A DNA stretch of 64,000 nt. Source: Gammaproteobacteria bacterium. Lineage in GTDB: Bacteria; Pseudomonadota; Gammaproteobacteria; Chromatiales; Chromatiaceae. How positions within the stretch are numbered: the stretch's first letter is position 1; every line of letters begins with the position of its first letter. A program made the translations under genes and the position numbers. Positions 42,319 to 50,502 of the stretch are shown piece by piece. The notes beneath the pieces were generated by a model. That model was not told the DNA's origin. It did no database searches and was given only the letters and a program-made list of their open reading frames with translations. The DNA lies in contig JAGRGQ010000011.1 of assembly GCA_020445405.1 (NCBI GenBank), positions 1-64,000 on the forward strand. Reading direction: 5' to 3'.

Positions 42319-42657
42319 ATGAAACTTGTAACTGCAATCATCAAGCCCTTCAAGCTGGATGATGTACGCGAAGCGCTATCCGAGGTTGGTGCATCCGGCA
42401 TTACCGTCATTGAAGTGAAAGGCTTTGGTCGACAAAAAGGGCATACCGAACTCTACCGTGGTGCCGAGTACGTGGTGGATTTTTTGCCCAAGATCAAAAT
42501 TGAAGTGGCTATCGGCTCAGATCAGGTGGACCAGGTCATCGAAGCGATCTCGTCCGCCGCCAAGACCGGTAAGATCGGCGACGGAAAGATTTTCGTTACC
42601 AGTCTCGATCAGGTGGTCCGCATCCGCACCGGCGAAACCGATATTGAAGCGCTGTAA
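42319..42657 (+). CDS. glnK: P-II nitrogen regulatory protein GlnK
   Basis: A 112-residue PII protein beginning [20 protein letters not shown] behind AGGAGATAGAGAAGAG. The T-loop carries Tyr51 in [15 protein letters not shown], the uridylylation site; the B and C loops ([24 protein letters not shown]) are intact. Location directly before amtB marks it as GlnK, which plugs the ammonium channel when nitrogen is plentiful. The sigma-54-like promoter agrees with NtrC control under nitrogen limitation. Confidence 0.95.
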   Translation: MKLVTAIIKPFKLDDVREALSEVGASGITVIEVKGFGRQKGHTELYRGAEYVVDFLPKIKIEVAIGSDQVDQVIEAISSAAKTGKIGDGKIFVTSLDQVVRIRTGETDIEAL

Positions 42658-42668
42658 GGGGAAGTACG

Positions 42669-43964
42669 ATGGAAAATCAGATTTTTGAACTGCAGTATGC
42701 GTTGGATACGTTTTATTTTCTGGTAATGGGGGCGCTGGTGATGTGGATGGCGGCGGGTTTCGCCATGCTCGAAGCCGGTCTGGTCCGGGCCAAGAACACC
42801 GCTGAGATTCTGACCAAGAATGTCGTGTTGTTTGCAATCGCCTGCACCGCCTACCTTGTCGTTGGCTACGACATCATGTACGACGGCGGCTGGTTCCTCA
42901 GTGGGATAGCCCTCGACGGCGCCGATACTGCGGAGGCCCTGACCGCATCGGTGCTCAAGGAGTCCGCCGAGGCGGGTTTTGGCGGGGATTCCGTCTACTC
43001 CAATGCGTCGGACTTCTTTTTTCAGGTGGTATTCGTCGCGACCGCCATGTCCATTGTCTCCGGTGCTGTTGCGGAGCGTATGAAGTTGTGGGCGTTCGTG
43101 TTTTTCGCGATAGCCATGACCGCGTTCATCTACCCGATGGAGGGTGCCTGGACCTGGGGTGGCAAGAGCGTTTTCGGGATGTATTCGCTGGGCGATCTCG
43201 GCTTCTCGGATTTCGCCGGTTCCGGAATTGTGCATCTGGCAGGCGGATCGGCTGCGTTGGCCGGGGTGCTGCTGCTTGGCGCCCGTAAGGGTAAGTACGG
43301 TCCCAATGGCGAGGTAAAGCCGATACCGGGTGCCAATATGCCGCTGGCGGCGCTGGGCACCTTCATACTCTGGCTTGGATGGTTCGGGTTCAACGGCGGT
43401 TCCGTGCTGAAGCTGGGCGATGTAGTCAACGCCAATTCGGTCGCGATGGTCTTCGTCAATACCAATGCCGCGGCAGCCGGTGGCGTGATCGCCGCCCTTA
43501 TCGTTGCCCGTGTGCTGTTCGGCAAGGCGGATTTGACCATGGCGCTCAACGGTGCGCTGGCTGGACTGGTTGCAATCACTGCTGAGCCCTCCACGCCGAC
43601 ACCGTTGGCGGCCACGTTGATCGGTGCCGCGGGCGGCGCGCTGGTGGTTTTTTCCATCGTAACGCTGGACAAGCTGAAAATAGATGACCCGGTCGGTGCG
43701 ATTTCCGTGCACGGCGTGGTTGGTATCTGGGGTCTGCTGGCGGTACCGCTGACCAATGGCGACACCTCTTTCGGTGGTCAGCTGGCCGGTATGGTGACGA
43801 TCTTTGTCTGGGTGTTCGTGGTGAGCCTTATTGTCTGGCTGTTGATCAAATTGGTGATGGGCATAAGGGTCAGCGAAGAAGAGGAGTACGAGGGTGTGGA
43901 TATCGGCGAATGCGGATTGGAAGCCTATCCCGAATTTGTCGGCAGTCGCGGATCGGCCATGTGA
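42669..43964 (+). CDS. amtB: Ammonium transporter AmtB
   Basis: A 431-residue Amt/Mep/Rh transporter with eleven predicted spans, 11 bases after glnK. The twin-histidine pore is visible as SGIVHLAGGSAALAG and DDPVGAISVHGVVGIWG; the motif DGGWFLSG and FGFNGGSVLKLGDVVNANSVAMVFVNT are also typical. There is no cleavable signal peptide. The short C-terminal tail (RVSEEEEYEGVDIGECGLEAYPEF) contains the conserved E-G-[VL]-D-x-x-E-x-G-x-x-A-Y regulatory element that contacts GlnK. Confidence 0.95.
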   Translation: MENQIFELQYALDTFYFLVMGALVMWMAAGFAMLEAGLVRAKNTAEILTKNVVLFAIACTAYLVVGYDIMYDGGWFLSGIALDGADTAEALTASVLKESAEAGFGGDSVYSNASDFFFQVVFVATAMSIVSGAVAERMKLWAFVFFAIAMTAFIYPMEGAWTWGGKSVFGMYSLGDLGFSDFAGSGIVHLAGGSAALAGVLLLGARKGKYGPNGEVKPIPGANMPLAALGTFILWLGWFGFNGGSVLKLGDVVNANSVAMVFVNTNAAAAGGVIAALIVARVLFGKADLTMALNGALAGLVAITAEPSTPTPLAATLIGAAGGALVVFSIVTLDKLKIDDPVGAISVHGVVGIWGLLAVPLTNGDTSFGGQLAGMVTIFVWVFVVSLIVWLLIKLVMGIRVSEEEEYEGVDIGECGLEAYPEFVGSRGSAM

Positions 43965-43990
43965 TCCCGGACTGTAACCGGGCGGTGAGA

Positions 43991-44020
43991 AAACGGGTGC
44001 CACGGCACCCGTTTTTTTTT
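43991..44020 (+). terminator. Rho-independent terminator after amtB
   Basis: AACGGGTGC-CACG-GCACCCGTT followed by a run of nine T, 27 bases after the amtB stop. It should end the glnK-amtB transcript. Confidence 0.9.
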
Positions 44021-44080
44021 GCTTTCAATAAACTGTAGAATCGGGTTCAGAGTAAGAGCCTTCTGGTGGGTCGAGACCGA

Positions 44081-44749
44081 ATGTGTCCAGCGGAGAATGA
44101 GACGGAGGGATGCCCGATTGGAGCGGCCAGTTGCGCGCGCCTCGATGAATTGCGGCAGGCGCGTGCGCAGATTGCCGACCTTTCCGAGAAGGTGCAGATC
44201 GATTCACTGACCGGGCTGTATAATTACCGCTGCTTCCTGCAGCATGCGGAACAGGAGTTGGAGCGCACCCGCCGCAATGGGCACCCTACCGCATTGATAA
44301 TGGTGGATCTGGACCATTTCAAACGAGTCAACGATGACTGGGGGCACGAAGCGGGTAACCAGACGCTTCGCCGGTGTGCCTCCATGATGAAAAACGAACT
44401 GCGTAAAATCGATATACCCTGCCGCTACGGTGGCGAGGAGTTTGCGCTGCTGCTTCCGGCCACGCAACTGCCACATGCGGTTGCAGTAGCCAATCGTCTG
44501 CGCCTGATCATCCAGCGAACACCGATTGATTTCGGCGATCAGCAGTTCACGGTAACCGCCAGCATGGGCGTCGATGTTTCCCGCAAAGGGGAGGATTTAA
44601 CGCCGGGGCAGTTTGTGGAGAGGGCTGACGCCCAGCTCTATCAGGCAAAGATCAACGGGCGCAACCGGGTATGTCATCCTGACTATGGCGCACGCCGACC
44701 CAAAGGACAGGTTGGCAGGGATGAGAAAGACGAGCTGTTAAGGCCGTGA
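44081..44749 (+). CDS. Soluble diguanylate cyclase (GGDEF)
   Basis: A 222-residue protein from ATG 44081 (a GTG at 44066 is possible). After a short cysteine-containing N-terminus (MCPAENETEGCPIGAASC) and a helix, residues ~55-215 form a GGDEF domain: DSLTGLYNYRCF, ALIMVDLDHFKRVNDDWGHEAG, catalytic RYGGEEFALLLP, and RADAQLYQAKINGRN. An inhibitory I-site (RKID) lies five residues before GGEEF, so the enzyme should make c-di-GMP and be product-inhibited. The three cysteines could bind a metal or sense redox. It overlaps the next gene by 4 bases. Confidence 0.9.
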   Translation: MCPAENETEGCPIGAASCARLDELRQARAQIADLSEKVQIDSLTGLYNYRCFLQHAEQELERTRRNGHPTALIMVDLDHFKRVNDDWGHEAGNQTLRRCASMMKNELRKIDIPCRYGGEEFALLLPATQLPHAVAVANRLRLIIQRTPIDFGDQQFTVTASMGVDVSRKGEDLTPGQFVERADAQLYQAKINGRNRVCHPDYGARRPKGQVGRDEKDELLRP

Positions 44750-46551
44750 GTCAGGCCGGAACCCGGGATGCGGTGCAGTTGGCCGAGCATGTCTGGTGGG
44801 TTGGTTATGACCTGCCGGACGAAGGGTTGCAGGGAAACAGCTATCTTATCGACCAGGGAGATCAGTCGGTGTTGATCGACCCCGGGTCCCGGCTGGCTTT
44901 TGCCGAGACACGGCGCAAGATCGAGCAGGTTGTCCCGCTCCGCTCTATTCGCTGGTTTGTCTGCCACCATCAGGACCCATCGGTCACCAGTGCGCTCACC
45001 CTCATCGATACACTCATCGAACGCAGCGATGCGCGTATCGTCAGCCACCGGCGGGCGGCGGAAATGATCAGGCAGTATGCGCTGTCGCTTCCATTCTGGC
45101 TGGTGGAGGAGAATCACTGGCAACTGCAGCTGCCGGACCGTCTGCTGCAGTTCGTATTTACGCCCTATGCTCATTTTCCAGCTGCGTTTTGCAGCTTTGA
45201 CGCTGCGACCGGCCTGCTGTTTTCGGGTGATCTGTTTGCCGGACGCCGGGAAACCGGACCGCTGTACGCAAGCGAGCACGAGGCGCATTTCGAGACCATC
45301 AGGCCTTTTCATGAACACTACTTTTCAAGTCGTGAAGTGCTCAGTCAGGCGATAAGCCGTGTCGAGAGACACGCCGTGAAGGTGATTGCGCCGCAGCATG
45401 GGTATCTGTTTTCCGGTCCGCTGGTGGCGCATACCATACATAAACTCAAGGGACTTGAATGCGGCCTCTACCTGATGGCCGAACGGGACTCGGATATCCA
45501 GCGACTCTCCCATCTGAATGCGATGCTCAGGGATATCACATCCACGATGGTGATATCGCGTGACTTTCGTGAGATTACCGACCGTCTACTGGCTATTCTG
45601 CAGCGTGAGATGCCGGCGGAATCCCTCGAATTCTACGTTCATCTAGAGAACGAAGCAGTGCTTCATCTGGCGCCCGAAAGCCGCTACCGGGGAGTCGCCG
45701 TTGCGCCGCCGGGGCAGATAGCCGGAATGTTCGGTCACAGCAGGGAGAGCTGGCAGGAGCGGATGGGAAGCCGCTTCAAACCGGTTTTCCTGCAAAAGGC
45801 GCGCGCCACCATGGATTGTCAACATCTGTTACTGCCGCTGTTTAAAGGCAAAGATGAGCGGATGTACGGCGTAGTGGTAATTGCCGTCAAAGATGAGATT
45901 GAGGTGGACAGCCACATTTGCCAACTGATGGAGCAGATGTCCGCCGCGCTGCAGGTTGCAGTTGAGCGGGAAACCATCTACCGCAGCATCGAACTCGAGC
46001 GGCAGCGGTTTTACGAACGCTCCATCCGGGATCCGTTGACAGGTCTGTTCACCCGTTTTTACATGGAGGACACGCTGCGCCGGCTGTTTGAAATCCACGA
46101 TCGCTCCGGCGGCACCCCGGTTGCGCTGGCGATGCTGGATGTGGACCATTTCAAGCGCATAAATGACCGCTATGGGCACGTACGTGGAGACGAGGTGTTG
46201 TGCCGGGTCGCGCACATCGTCCAGGCGGATGCACGCGCCGGCGATCTGCCTGTCAGACTTGGAGGAGAGGAGTTTGGCTTGATTGTCGTGGGTGAGCCCG
46301 CAGTGGCTGTTGCGTCGGTTGCCGAACGGCTCAGGCAGAAGATCGCCGCGGCTCGTTTTAGCGGGACGTTTTCCGGTCTGCGCGTGACCGTCAGTACCGG
46401 CACCGCGCTGCGTCAGGTGGGAGAGTCCATACCCGGGTTTATCGAGCGCGCGGATCTGGCGCTCTATCAAGCCAAGAATCAGGGAAGAAACCGGGTCTGC
46501 AGTGCCGAGTCATCCGCCGGCCCGGGACAGTGGACGTTGCTTTTTGACTGA
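44746..46551 (+). CDS. Flavodiiron-like (ODP) metallo-beta-lactamase sensor fused to GGDEF
   Basis: A 601-residue protein starting at GTG 44746, overlapping the previous stop (GTGA). Residues ~10-240 are an MBL fold like the diiron domain of flavodiiron/ODP proteins, with candidate ligands H75, D77, H143, D162 and H218 (CHHQDPS, PYAHFPAAF, FSGDLF, PQHGYLFSG). Residues ~265-410 look GAF-like. Residues ~425-595 are GGDEF (MLDVDHFKRINDRYGHVRGD, RLGGEEFGLIVVG) with an I-site RAGD. It is likely an oxygen- or NO-responsive diguanylate cyclase; ligand identity is inferred from the family. Confidence 0.85.
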   Translation: MSQAGTRDAVQLAEHVWWVGYDLPDEGLQGNSYLIDQGDQSVLIDPGSRLAFAETRRKIEQVVPLRSIRWFVCHHQDPSVTSALTLIDTLIERSDARIVSHRRAAEMIRQYALSLPFWLVEENHWQLQLPDRLLQFVFTPYAHFPAAFCSFDAATGLLFSGDLFAGRRETGPLYASEHEAHFETIRPFHEHYFSSREVLSQAISRVERHAVKVIAPQHGYLFSGPLVAHTIHKLKGLECGLYLMAERDSDIQRLSHLNAMLRDITSTMVISRDFREITDRLLAILQREMPAESLEFYVHLENEAVLHLAPESRYRGVAVAPPGQIAGMFGHSRESWQERMGSRFKPVFLQKARATMDCQHLLLPLFKGKDERMYGVVVIAVKDEIEVDSHICQLMEQMSAALQVAVERETIYRSIELERQRFYERSIRDPLTGLFTRFYMEDTLRRLFEIHDRSGGTPVALAMLDVDHFKRINDRYGHVRGDEVLCRVAHIVQADARAGDLPVRLGGEEFGLIVVGEPAVAVASVAERLRQKIAAARFSGTFSGLRVTVSTGTALRQVGESIPGFIERADLALYQAKNQGRNRVCSAESSAGPGQWTLLFD

Positions 46552-46565
46552 TTGGAGATCGCGTG

Positions 46566-47027
46566 ATGCGCACGGGAATATTACTTCTGACAGTCAGCGG
46601 ACTGCTGGCGGTGTCCGGCGTTCAGGCCGAAATTTATCGCTGGGTGGATGAGCAGGGAAAAGTCCATTTCAGCGACCGGCCCAATCGCGGAGGGGCGCAG
46701 AGACTGGAGCTGAGCGCGCCACTGCCCGACACGTCAGGGGTAGAACAGGAGCGACTTGAGGCTGAGCGGAAGATGCAGCGGGAGCGCCTGCTCGACGCCT
46801 ACCGCGAAGAGCGGGAGGCCAGGCAGCTGGAACGTCTCAAAGCCGAGGAGACGGAGCGACAGCGCGCTGCAAACTGCGCCTATGCACGCAACCTGCTGCG
46901 TAAATACGGGAATGCCAGACTATATCAACCGCTGGAGGATGGAAGCCGGCGTTATCTGGATAGTGTTGAACGCCAGCGGGAAATAGAGCGGGCGCAGGCG
47001 TCGGTGCAGCGCTGGTGCGATTCATGA
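46566..47027 (+). CDS. DUF4124 periplasmic protein
   Basis: A 153-residue protein with a signal peptide (MRTGILLLTVSGLLAVSGVQA), then the DUF4124 motif EIYRWVDEQGKVHFSDRPN, and a long charged helix (EQERLEAERKMQRERLLDAYREER). ATG 46566 lies after GGAG; GTG 46563 is also possible. DUF4124 proteins are periplasmic and of unknown role. It sits between the GGDEF gene and a convergent GGDEF-EAL gene. Confidence 0.85.
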   Translation: MRTGILLLTVSGLLAVSGVQAEIYRWVDEQGKVHFSDRPNRGGAQRLELSAPLPDTSGVEQERLEAERKMQRERLLDAYREEREARQLERLKAEETERQRAANCAYARNLLRKYGNARLYQPLEDGSRRYLDSVERQREIERAQASVQRWCDS

Positions 47028-47046
47028 CGGGATCCAATCAGCGCTG

Positions 47047-49614
47047 CTATTTCTTGGATATATGCCAGAAACCCTGGTGGATCATCTCCGTGATCTCCTG
47101 GGGACCCACCGGGCGGCTGAAGACATAGCCCTGGATTTCGTCACATCTTGCCTTGCGCAGGTACTCCATCTGATCATCGGTTTCGACCCCTTCCGCAATA
47201 ACGCTCAGATTCAGGTTATGCGCCATGGATATGATCGCGCTGCAGATCGCGGCATCATTGGCTGCATCCGGGAGATCCCTGATGAATGAGCTGTCGATTT
47301 TAATACGGTCGATGGCAAGGCGTTTGAGATAGCTGAGGGAAGAGTAACCGGTTCCGAAATCGTCTATTGCAATGCGGAAACCCTGGACCGACAGCATGTT
47401 GATCAGACTCTCCATGAAGCCGGCGTTCTCCATCAGGGTGCTCTCGGTAATCTCCAGTTCGATGAGCTCCAGTGAGGCCCCGCTCTCGCGCACGATATTC
47501 TTCAGGCGATCGGCGAAGTCGTTCTGTTTGAGCTGCAGCAGTGAAATATTGACGGAGACCTTCAGGTTCCCAAACCCCTCCTGATGCCAGCGCGCAGCCT
47601 GCCGGCACGCCATCTCCAGAATCTGATCGCCCATGCGGTGGATCAGTCCGGTCTCCTCGGCGACCTTGATGAAAATATCGGGCGGCGTCTCTTCGAGACC
47701 ATGGTGCTGCCAACGGGCCAGCGCCTCCATTCCGATGATATCGCCGCTGCGCAAATCGAACTGTGGCTGATACTCGAGCGTGATCGTTTTCTGCTCTATG
47801 GCCCGACGCAGGGCATTCTCTATGGTCAGGCTCCAGCGTACCGGATCGCTCATATCGGAGGCGAAGAACTGAAATCCGTTGCCGCCAAGATCCTTTGCCC
47901 GGTACATCGCGGTATCCGCGTACTTGATCAGCTCTTCGCTGGTGGTGGCGTCGTTGGGAAACATGGAGATACCGATACTCGGCGTCATGAACAGCTCCTG
48001 CCCCTCTATCAGCAGCGGGGTTTGAAAAGCCTTCACCACCTTTTCCGCGACCAGCACCGTGTCGAAGTTTTCATTGATGTCCTGAATGATGATGGTGAAT
48101 TCGTCGCCACCCAGCCTGGAGAGGGTATCGGTCTGACGGATGCACTTGTTGAGACGCTCCGCGGTGAGTTGCAGCACTTTATCCCCGACACTGTGCCCCA
48201 GCGTGTCGTTGACATTCTTGAAGCGGTCAAGGTCCACGAAAAACAGAGCCAGGCGGGAGTTTTTTCTATTGGCATATTTCAACGCCTGGTTCAACCGGTC
48301 GTTAAAAAGCTGGCGGTTGGGAAGGCCGGTGAGTACATCGTGATAAGCGAGTCGGTGCAGTCGCTCCTGAACCTGCTTCTGACGCGAAACATCCGAATAG
48401 ATTCCCAGATAGTGGGTCGGTTGATGGTCCTTGTCGGTAATGGCTGTCAGGCTGAGCCATTGGGGATGTATCTCTCCCTCCTTGTTGCGGTTCCAGATCT
48501 CCCCTTCCCACTGGCCTTTCAGTCGCAACTGGCGCCAGATGTTGGTAAAAAAATCGCTGTTATGATGAACCGAGGTCAATTTGCGGATGGATTGTCCCGC
48601 GATGTCGCCGGGCTGAAAACCGGTGGCAACGAAAAAAGCCGGATTGGCCGAGAGTATCACTCCGCCGGGATCGGTGACGATGATGCCTTCCGGAGAGTGG
48701 GTGATGACCTTGCTTGCCAGCGCCATGCGTTGCATTCTTTGCTGACGACCGCTGACCTGGGTGGTGCCGATCAGCGCCGTGACCGCCATCATCAGAATAT
48801 AGATCTGTAACTGCAGGTCGTTGGGGTGCGGATTGCCGCTGACAAACGGACCCCGGCCCGAATAGCTGCCCCAGACAGTGGATGCCGCAAGCAACAGCAG
48901 TACCAGCGTGGTGGCGCGCGCACGAAATCTGAGAAATGCCCAGGCGATCAGCGGAAACGGAAGATACGACAGGGAACTGCCAGGCAGTTGCCCCGCTATC
49001 AGCTCGCCCTGCAAAAGGAGGCATAGTGCCAGCGTGGCTATGCCGAGGAGCAGCGCTTCAAACCGGTGCCAGTGAAAGCCTGTTCCGCTGCGGGTGCGCC
49101 AGGCGAGTACCAGCGGCGTGATAAGAATGATGCCGACGGTGTGGGAGAGCCAGACAGAACCCGACGCCTGCAACAGTGAATCGCGGGTGGCGCTGCCGTC
49201 GAGATAGAGCACCGCCAGGCTCGAAAGGACAGGGAACAGCGGGGCCACCAGGGAAGCTGTCAGCAGAAACTTGACCAGTTGTACACTGCTCTGCATCAGC
49301 TGGTGGGAGGGCCCCTGATGCCGTAACATACTGCCGGCCACCGAGGCGCCGGCCACCGCCCCCAGCGCATACACCGCGCTGTTGGTGATGGACAGGTTAT
49401 TCGCCTGAAATGCCAGCAGCGCTCCGACAAGAATGCCGGGCACCACCCAGTATCCATGCAGCATCACCCCGGCGAGCGCGAATCCGGCGGCCAGCCACGC
49501 CAAAACACCGACTGTCTCCCCTCCCGTGTAGGAGAGGGTGGCGTAAACGCTCAGGAAACAGAGCACTCCATAGCTGAGCCATGGTGGAATACCGGGCAGG
49601 TAGGCTGACTTCAT
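47047..49614 (-). CDS. MASE1-PAS-GGDEF-EAL c-di-GMP protein
   Basis: An 855-residue membrane protein. Residues ~10-290 form a multi-span MASE1-like sensor. A PAS domain follows (~300-420, ALASKVITHSPEGIIVTDPGG ... THYLGIYSDVSRQK). GGDEF (~425-590) has DVLTGLPNRQLFND, FFVDLDRFKNVNDTLGHSVG and SRLGGDEFTII with an I-site RQTD. EAL (~605-850) has MEALARWQHHG, ELEITESTLM, DDFGTGYSSLSYLKRL and AEGVETDDQ. Both catalytic motifs look intact, so it could make or degrade c-di-GMP depending on its signal. Confidence 0.93.
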   Translation of the reverse strand: MKSAYLPGIPPWLSYGVLCFLSVYATLSYTGGETVGVLAWLAAGFALAGVMLHGYWVVPGILVGALLAFQANNLSITNSAVYALGAVAGASVAGSMLRHQGPSHQLMQSSVQLVKFLLTASLVAPLFPVLSSLAVLYLDGSATRDSLLQASGSVWLSHTVGIILITPLVLAWRTRSGTGFHWHRFEALLLGIATLALCLLLQGELIAGQLPGSSLSYLPFPLIAWAFLRFRARATTLVLLLLAASTVWGSYSGRGPFVSGNPHPNDLQLQIYILMMAVTALIGTTQVSGRQQRMQRMALASKVITHSPEGIIVTDPGGVILSANPAFFVATGFQPGDIAGQSIRKLTSVHHNSDFFTNIWRQLRLKGQWEGEIWNRNKEGEIHPQWLSLTAITDKDHQPTHYLGIYSDVSRQKQVQERLHRLAYHDVLTGLPNRQLFNDRLNQALKYANRKNSRLALFFVDLDRFKNVNDTLGHSVGDKVLQLTAERLNKCIRQTDTLSRLGGDEFTIIIQDINENFDTVLVAEKVVKAFQTPLLIEGQELFMTPSIGISMFPNDATTSEELIKYADTAMYRAKDLGGNGFQFFASDMSDPVRWSLTIENALRRAIEQKTITLEYQPQFDLRSGDIIGMEALARWQHHGLEETPPDIFIKVAEETGLIHRMGDQILEMACRQAARWHQEGFGNLKVSVNISLLQLKQNDFADRLKNIVRESGASLELIELEITESTLMENAGFMESLINMLSVQGFRIAIDDFGTGYSSLSYLKRLAIDRIKIDSSFIRDLPDAANDAAICSAIISMAHNLNLSVIAEGVETDDQMEYLRKARCDEIQGYVFSRPVGPQEITEMIHQGFWHISKK

Positions 49615-49741
49615 AGCTCTTTGGAGACATTACCTCATCGATGGTGTCCCCGCACGCATCCATGGTCGCAGAAGGCAACCGCTGGCTGGCGCTTACACCA
49701 TTGAAAATGCTGATATAGTTATAGTATGACAAGAATTGCTA

Positions 49742-50416
49742 CTAGTGTAACCCTGCAGCGTGCTCAAGTTCGGTCAAAGAGGCGGATATTTGGTCCGGTT
49801 CGATGCCCCATGGATCGAACGGAAGGGCGGGATTGCGTCGCACCCAGGCAGTGTTGAAACCCACCGCGGCAGCTCCCAGCACATCGAACGGATTACTGGA
49901 GATCAGCCAGCATTGCTGCACCGGTGTCTGAGACCGCGTAATGAAATGGCGGTAGATCGCCGGATCGGGTTTGAAGGTGCGGATCTCGTCCGCGCTGACG
50001 ATATCCAGGAAAAAGTGGTCGATTCCGGCGTAGCGGAGCAGCGCATCCACATCCTGCGCCAGTCCGTTGGAGAAGGCATAGATCCTGTGCCCCATTGCCT
50101 GCAGCTTCGGCAGTGCCTCGCGGGCATCGTCGAAAGCGGGCAACCGGCGGTAACAGGCCATCAGGTGCGTCACCTGTTCCGGCGTAAGCGGAGATGAGGT
50201 TTCTCTGCTGACATATTCCAGGGCCTCGCGCGTGCAGACCGAGAAATCCTTATAATCCCCCATCAGTCCCCGCCGGAAAGAGTACTCCAGCTGCTTGTCC
50301 CGCCATCGCTGGGAAAAGGCCGGTGCCAGATCACCCACCAGGCCGGTCAGTTCGCGGACTATTCCGGCAGTGTCAATGAGTGTGCCGTACACATCGAAAG
50401 CGAGGGTCTGGGGCAT
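49742..50416 (-). CDS. Haloacid dehalogenase, type II
   Basis: A 224-residue HAD-superfamily enzyme. ATG 50416 gives MPQTLAFDVYGTLIDTAG with the nucleophile Asp in FDVYGTL; other motifs are YAFSNGL (motif II), KPDPAIYRHF (Lys) and ISSNPFDVLGAAAVGFNTAWVRR (motif IV). This pattern is that of L-2-haloacid dehalogenase type II, which hydrolyses 2-haloacids, though many genomic members have other substrates. It is divergent from polA. Confidence 0.85.
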   Translation of the reverse strand: MPQTLAFDVYGTLIDTAGIVRELTGLVGDLAPAFSQRWRDKQLEYSFRRGLMGDYKDFSVCTREALEYVSRETSSPLTPEQVTHLMACYRRLPAFDDAREALPKLQAMGHRIYAFSNGLAQDVDALLRYAGIDHFFLDIVSADEIRTFKPDPAIYRHFITRSQTPVQQCWLISSNPFDVLGAAAVGFNTAWVRRNPALPFDPWGIEPDQISASLTELEHAAGLH

Positions 50417-50502
50417 CTTTTTACTCCTTGAGTTCTGCAGTTTTGGGACGCTGGAAAATTGGGTTATGCTGCCGCGAACATTCATAGGATTATAGCCTGC
50501 TC

